From contig CAWZYX010000003.1 in NCBI GenBank assembly GCA_963966315.1, forward strand, positions 26,473 through 90,472: a stretch of DNA of 64,000 bases. The letters run 5' to 3'. Numbering within the stretch: position 1 is the first letter of the stretch; each line of letters begins with the position of its first letter. Both the position numbers and the translations under genes were made by a program. The notes below the pieces were generated by a model, which made no database searches, was not told the origin of the DNA, and was given only the letters and a program-made list of their open reading frames with translations. The DNA comes from Winogradskyella_A sp963966315. Lineage in GTDB: Bacteria > Bacteroidota > Bacteroidia > Flavobacteriales > Flavobacteriaceae. Shown here piece after piece: positions 61,641-64,000 of this stretch.

Positions 61641-61737
61641 AATCGACTATTTTCGCTAAAAATAGAATGTATTTATCAAAAATGGTAGGTACCAACCTTA
61701 CAGCGAGTAAGGTGATTTTCTACATTAGGTAGGGCTA

Positions 61738-62418
61738 TTATAGGAATCCGTGCTCAATAGCCGAGTTTATAAGTGCTTCGTCGTTTTGATGCATGGTGTT
61801 AAATAGTTCTTTTAACTGCCTTTTTCTTTTTTCAATACCACCTATAGATAAGGGAATGGTTTTAGTGAGATCTTTGGTTCTCTGGCCCTTATACAATTCA
61901 TGCAATAGCATTTTGTCCAAACGATCAAGTACAATTTTACTGGCTAGTTTTTTTCGTATAAGTTGTAAAACGGTAAGACTATAGTAGGGCGTACCCTGCA
62001 AAACATCCTCAAACATCTCTGTAAAGGTTGAGTTTTCCAGATCGCTTTTGTAGACTAGTGCTATGGGGTCCAGTTCGTTGAGAACATTGCTAAGAATAAG
62101 GTCCTGATAATGCCCCGTGATCACAATAACCTTAATGTCCTTAAAGTGTTTTTTTAAGTAGATCCCCAGGTCTAAGCCAGATTGTATACTACCGTCCTCC
62201 GAGGCAGGAATACGAAGGTCCAGCATGGCGAGGTCCAGTTTTTGATCGGCTAAAAAGTTCCCGGCATGCCGCAGGGCTTCTTCACTACTGGCGGCCGTTT
62301 TAATATTAAACTTGACCTTATCTGGGTGATGTTGGGCGTAAGTGAGGCAGGAGTTCTTGTAAACTTCTAAAACAAAGGGGTGATCTTCAACGATGAGGGT
62401 GTTTAGAGGGAGTATCAT
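61738..62418 (-). CDS. Response regulator with C-terminal HTH
   Basis: A 226-residue protein with a receiver domain (acidic pair E11-D12, phospho-acceptor D67 in AMLDLRIP, K in ALVYKSDL) and a C-terminal helix-turn-helix region (PLSIGGIEKRKRQLKELF, about 187-205), similar to the LuxR/CsgD-like output domain. No sensor kinase is adjacent. It is divergent from the OmpH-like gene and upstream of the pseudopilus operon on the same strand, so it may regulate both. Confidence 0.88.
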   Translation of the reverse strand: MILPLNTLIVEDHPFVLEVYKNSCLTYAQHHPDKVKFNIKTAASSEEALRHAGNFLADQKLDLAMLDLRIPASEDGSIQSGLDLGIYLKKHFKDIKVIVITGHYQDLILSNVLNELDPIALVYKSDLENSTFTEMFEDVLQGTPYYSLTVLQLIRKKLASKIVLDRLDKMLLHELYKGQRTKDLTKTIPLSIGGIEKRKRQLKELFNTMHQNDEALINSAIEHGFL

Positions 62419-62661
62419 GTTAATAGCATTTTGGTGTGTCTGGATTAAACTAACTCAATTAATTGTTAAATATAGAAATTAATCTATATTTCTTCCTTAC
62501 GACAATTATAATATTTTTCCCTTTACAGCAATCACGACCTTATCAATTGAAAGTTCAACACTTACTTTTTGTAAGGAATATCCTCAAACCTTTGGTTCTT
62601 ATTGCTTGTGCTGAAGAGCGTTGTACCTACTAATTTTAGATCATTCAAAATCAATATCATT

Positions 62662-63201
62662 ATGAAAAAACTTCCAGTATTAGTATCAGGCATCGCAATT
62701 GTCATTAGTATCCTTTCGGTCCTGTACATTAAACAATCCAGTGAACTGGTCTACATTGATGTAAGTAGAGTACTCGATGGTTATACCCGAACTAAAATTG
62801 TTCGAGCAGAATTTGAAAAGAAAGCAGAATTGTTAAATTCTAATGTTGATAGCTTAGTAGCAAATTGGAGAGAAGAAATTAAGGCATATGAAAAGGATCG
62901 GGTTTCCATGTCAAAAAAAGAACTGGAGCTTAAGCAGCAATTGTTAAGCAACAAGCAGCAACAAATTAATAGCTATCAGCAGGCTATCCAAAAGCAAATT
63001 CAGGAAGAGGATCAAAAATCAACCCAGACCGTCCTTAATGACATTAATGATTATGTAAAGGAGTACGGGGAACAACACGGTTATCGCATCATCTTTGGGG
63101 CAAGTGGTGGAGGAAACATCATGTTTGCCTCTGAAGGATCTGACCTCACTGAGGAAGTTATTAATGGACTCAACCTGGAATTTGAAGCCCTCCCTGAATA
63201 A
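62662..63201 (+). CDS. OmpH/Skp-like periplasmic chaperone
   Basis: A 179-residue protein from the ATG at 62662 (MKKLPVLVSG). An in-frame upstream ATG at 62602 would place a soluble stretch before the signal helix and is less likely. After the helix (about 5-22) come the OmpH motif VYIDVSRVLDGY, a long coiled coil (about 50-130) and the conserved C-terminal YRIIFGASGGGNIMFASEGSDLTEEVINGLN. Skp-like proteins hold unfolded outer-membrane or secreted proteins. It overlaps the next gene by 1 nt (TAATG). Confidence 0.9.
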   Translation: MKKLPVLVSGIAIVISILSVLYIKQSSELVYIDVSRVLDGYTRTKIVRAEFEKKAELLNSNVDSLVANWREEIKAYEKDRVSMSKKELELKQQLLSNKQQQINSYQQAIQKQIQEEDQKSTQTVLNDINDYVKEYGEQHGYRIIFGASGGGNIMFASEGSDLTEEVINGLNLEFEALPE

Positions 63202-63809
63202 TGCGGTACAGCTTAATATTTATCCTCATTATTGCCGCTCTGTCCTCCTGTGGTCATCCGCAGCGTTTTAATACGGAGGAAGAATTGGTCAATTTCATTC
63301 AAGAGAACTCTCCTTTCAACAATACAAAGATCGTCAATGGGTATGAGTTTCAGTTAGAGTATAGACCCTCCGATCTGTTAGTAGCCCAACACTTAAATGG
63401 AAGGGCAACAAACGATTCTATAATTGCAGCTTTAAGAAAGCAATACAACAAGCAATTGTATTTTAATCTGAGTATCAGCAAACATCAAAAAGAACTCCTT
63501 AGTGTAGTGCCTAATTCCATGCAGGAATTTAGTCGGCTTAATCAGACCTTGTCGTTTGGAATGAGCAATAAGGTGCATTTGTACTCTAAACAAAAAGATA
63601 CCATAGAGCTGCTTGATTATAACTATCCTAGGCTTTATGGAATGTCTAGAGCAACATCCATGATGTTTGTGTTTCCAAATGATTTCGACGCTCTTAAAGA
63701 CGATTATATCAATTTCTCCATAGAAGATTTGGGGATACAAACTGGTGAAATCCGTTTTAAAATACCCACGTCTCTCATAAAAAATCAACCCACTCTAGTA
63801 TTTAATTAA
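63201..63809 (+). CDS. Lipoprotein between the Skp-like and Rhs genes
   Basis: A 202-residue lipoprotein (signal MRYSLIFILIIAALSSC, Cys17). The mature part is mixed, with no recognised motif. It overlaps the OmpH-like stop by 1 nt and is followed 12 nt later by the Rhs-type gene, so the three form one transcript. It may help surface exposure of the large protein; this is inference from position only. Confidence 0.8.
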   Translation: MRYSLIFILIIAALSSCGHPQRFNTEEELVNFIQENSPFNNTKIVNGYEFQLEYRPSDLLVAQHLNGRATNDSIIAALRKQYNKQLYFNLSISKHQKELLSVVPNSMQEFSRLNQTLSFGMSNKVHLYSKQKDTIELLDYNYPRLYGMSRATSMMFVFPNDFDALKDDYINFSIEDLGIQTGEIRFKIPTSLIKNQPTLVFN

Positions 63810-63821
63810 AACCTGTAACCA

Positions 63822-64000
63822 ATGAAACATCCTTTAAAAGTTGTGCATAAATCCCTAGTTGGGGTATTTATGACCTTATGCCTAATCACCTTCGCTCAAG
63901 GACCTAATTCTCCCGAGGCGGCAGGATTTGAACCCGTCGATGCCACCGACATGGTTAATCTTTCCAACGGAAATTTCACCTATGTGTTACCACTATTAGA
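63822..64000 (+). CDS. Start of a giant Rhs/YD-repeat-type surface protein (cut by the window end)
   Basis: The first 59 codons begin with a basic signal peptide (MKHPLKVVHKSLVGVFMTLCLITFAQ), then GPNSPEAAGFEPVDATDMVN and LSNGNFTYVLPLLE. This opening is what I recognise at the start of very large Rhs/YD-repeat and TcC-like surface proteins in Flavobacteriia. The rest lies beyond the window. No toxin domain can be seen. The start ATG is 12 nt after the lipoprotein stop. Confidence 0.72.
   Translation, partial: MKHPLKVVHKSLVGVFMTLCLITFAQGPNSPEAAGFEPVDATDMVNLSNGNFTYVLPLL

Noticed and set aside
63916..63945. Bases GGATTTGAACCC, which look like the complement of a tRNA T-arm
   Set aside because: They lie in frame inside the Rhs-type gene (AAGFEPV) and no cloverleaf can be formed around them.
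1..64000. Insertion sequences, prophage genes, CRISPR arrays or rRNA genes
   Set aside because: I found no transposase or integrase motifs, no regular direct repeats with spacers and no conserved rRNA text anywhere in the window.

Overview
The window comes from a member of the Bacteroidota, almost certainly family Flavobacteriaceae. The evidence is a TonB-dependent receptor with a carboxypeptidase-regulatory-like N-domain, DUF5916 and DUF4421-type outer-membrane proteins, a short serC-serA/acyl-CoA-reductase/ferredoxin neighbourhood, a CAL67264-type mini membrane protein next to ettA, and promoters that fit the Bacteroidota TTTG-N19-TAnnTTTG pattern rather than TTGACA/TATAAT. Shine-Dalgarno sites are mostly absent. 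I found no rRNA, tRNA, insertion sequence, prophage or CRISPR array.

Layout. 0-4.9 kb: an acyl-CoA carboxylase (methylcrotonyl-CoA type) beta subunit, divergent from a redox-response cluster (FMN reductase, small GNAT, MarR regulator, two pirins) with a 20-bp perfect palindrome in the divergent gap, closed by a strong terminator. 4.9-8.2 kb: CAL67264-type peptide, ettA, a small membrane protein and a lipoprotein metallo-beta-lactamase-fold hydrolase. 8.3-16.5 kb: six co-directional genes with no familiar name except for one AAA+ ATPase; this is the best candidate for an undescribed system (coiled-coil protein, two unknown soluble proteins, AAA+ ATPase, and two membrane proteins, the last with a large extracytoplasmic domain). 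16.5-20.3 kb: GNAT, formimidoylglutamase and imidazolonepropionase (histidine degradation) around a coiled-coil membrane-anchored protein. 20.3-27.2 kb: fumC, a tandem pair of DUF4421-like outer-membrane proteins, a LolD-type ATPase and a DUF5916 protein with no ATG start. 27.3-31.5 kb: small membrane protein, then a probable metal-uptake set (lipoprotein, TonB-dependent receptor, His-rich mini-protein, membrane protein).

31.8-37 kb: serA, serC, LuxC-type acyl-CoA reductase, divergent ferredoxin and a cell-envelope regulatory-domain protein. 37.1-45 kb: ychF, parE, a small membrane protein, parC, then a convergent XRE regulator-lipoprotein-TerC operon. 45.3-53.5 kb: M14 peptidase, Lrp/AsnC regulator, aroB, proline dehydrogenase, an orphan CapD-type dehydratase plus DegT aminotransferase, a small anchored protein and alanine dehydrogenase.

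53.7-64 kb is visibly more AT-rich and looks accessory: a tandem pair of unrecognised four-helix membrane/coiled-coil paralogues, an HTH regulator, then a minus-strand operon encoding a minimal type II secretion / type IV pilus-like machine (response regulator, pseudopilin, prepilin peptidase, GspE ATPase, secretin, GspL/PilMN-like and GspM/PilO-like proteins) in which no gspF or gspC is visible. Divergent from it are a Skp/OmpH-like chaperone, a lipoprotein and the start of what looks like a giant Rhs/YD-repeat surface protein, cut by the window end. The neighbourhood suggests that the pseudopilus machine and the Rhs protein belong together, but this is inference.
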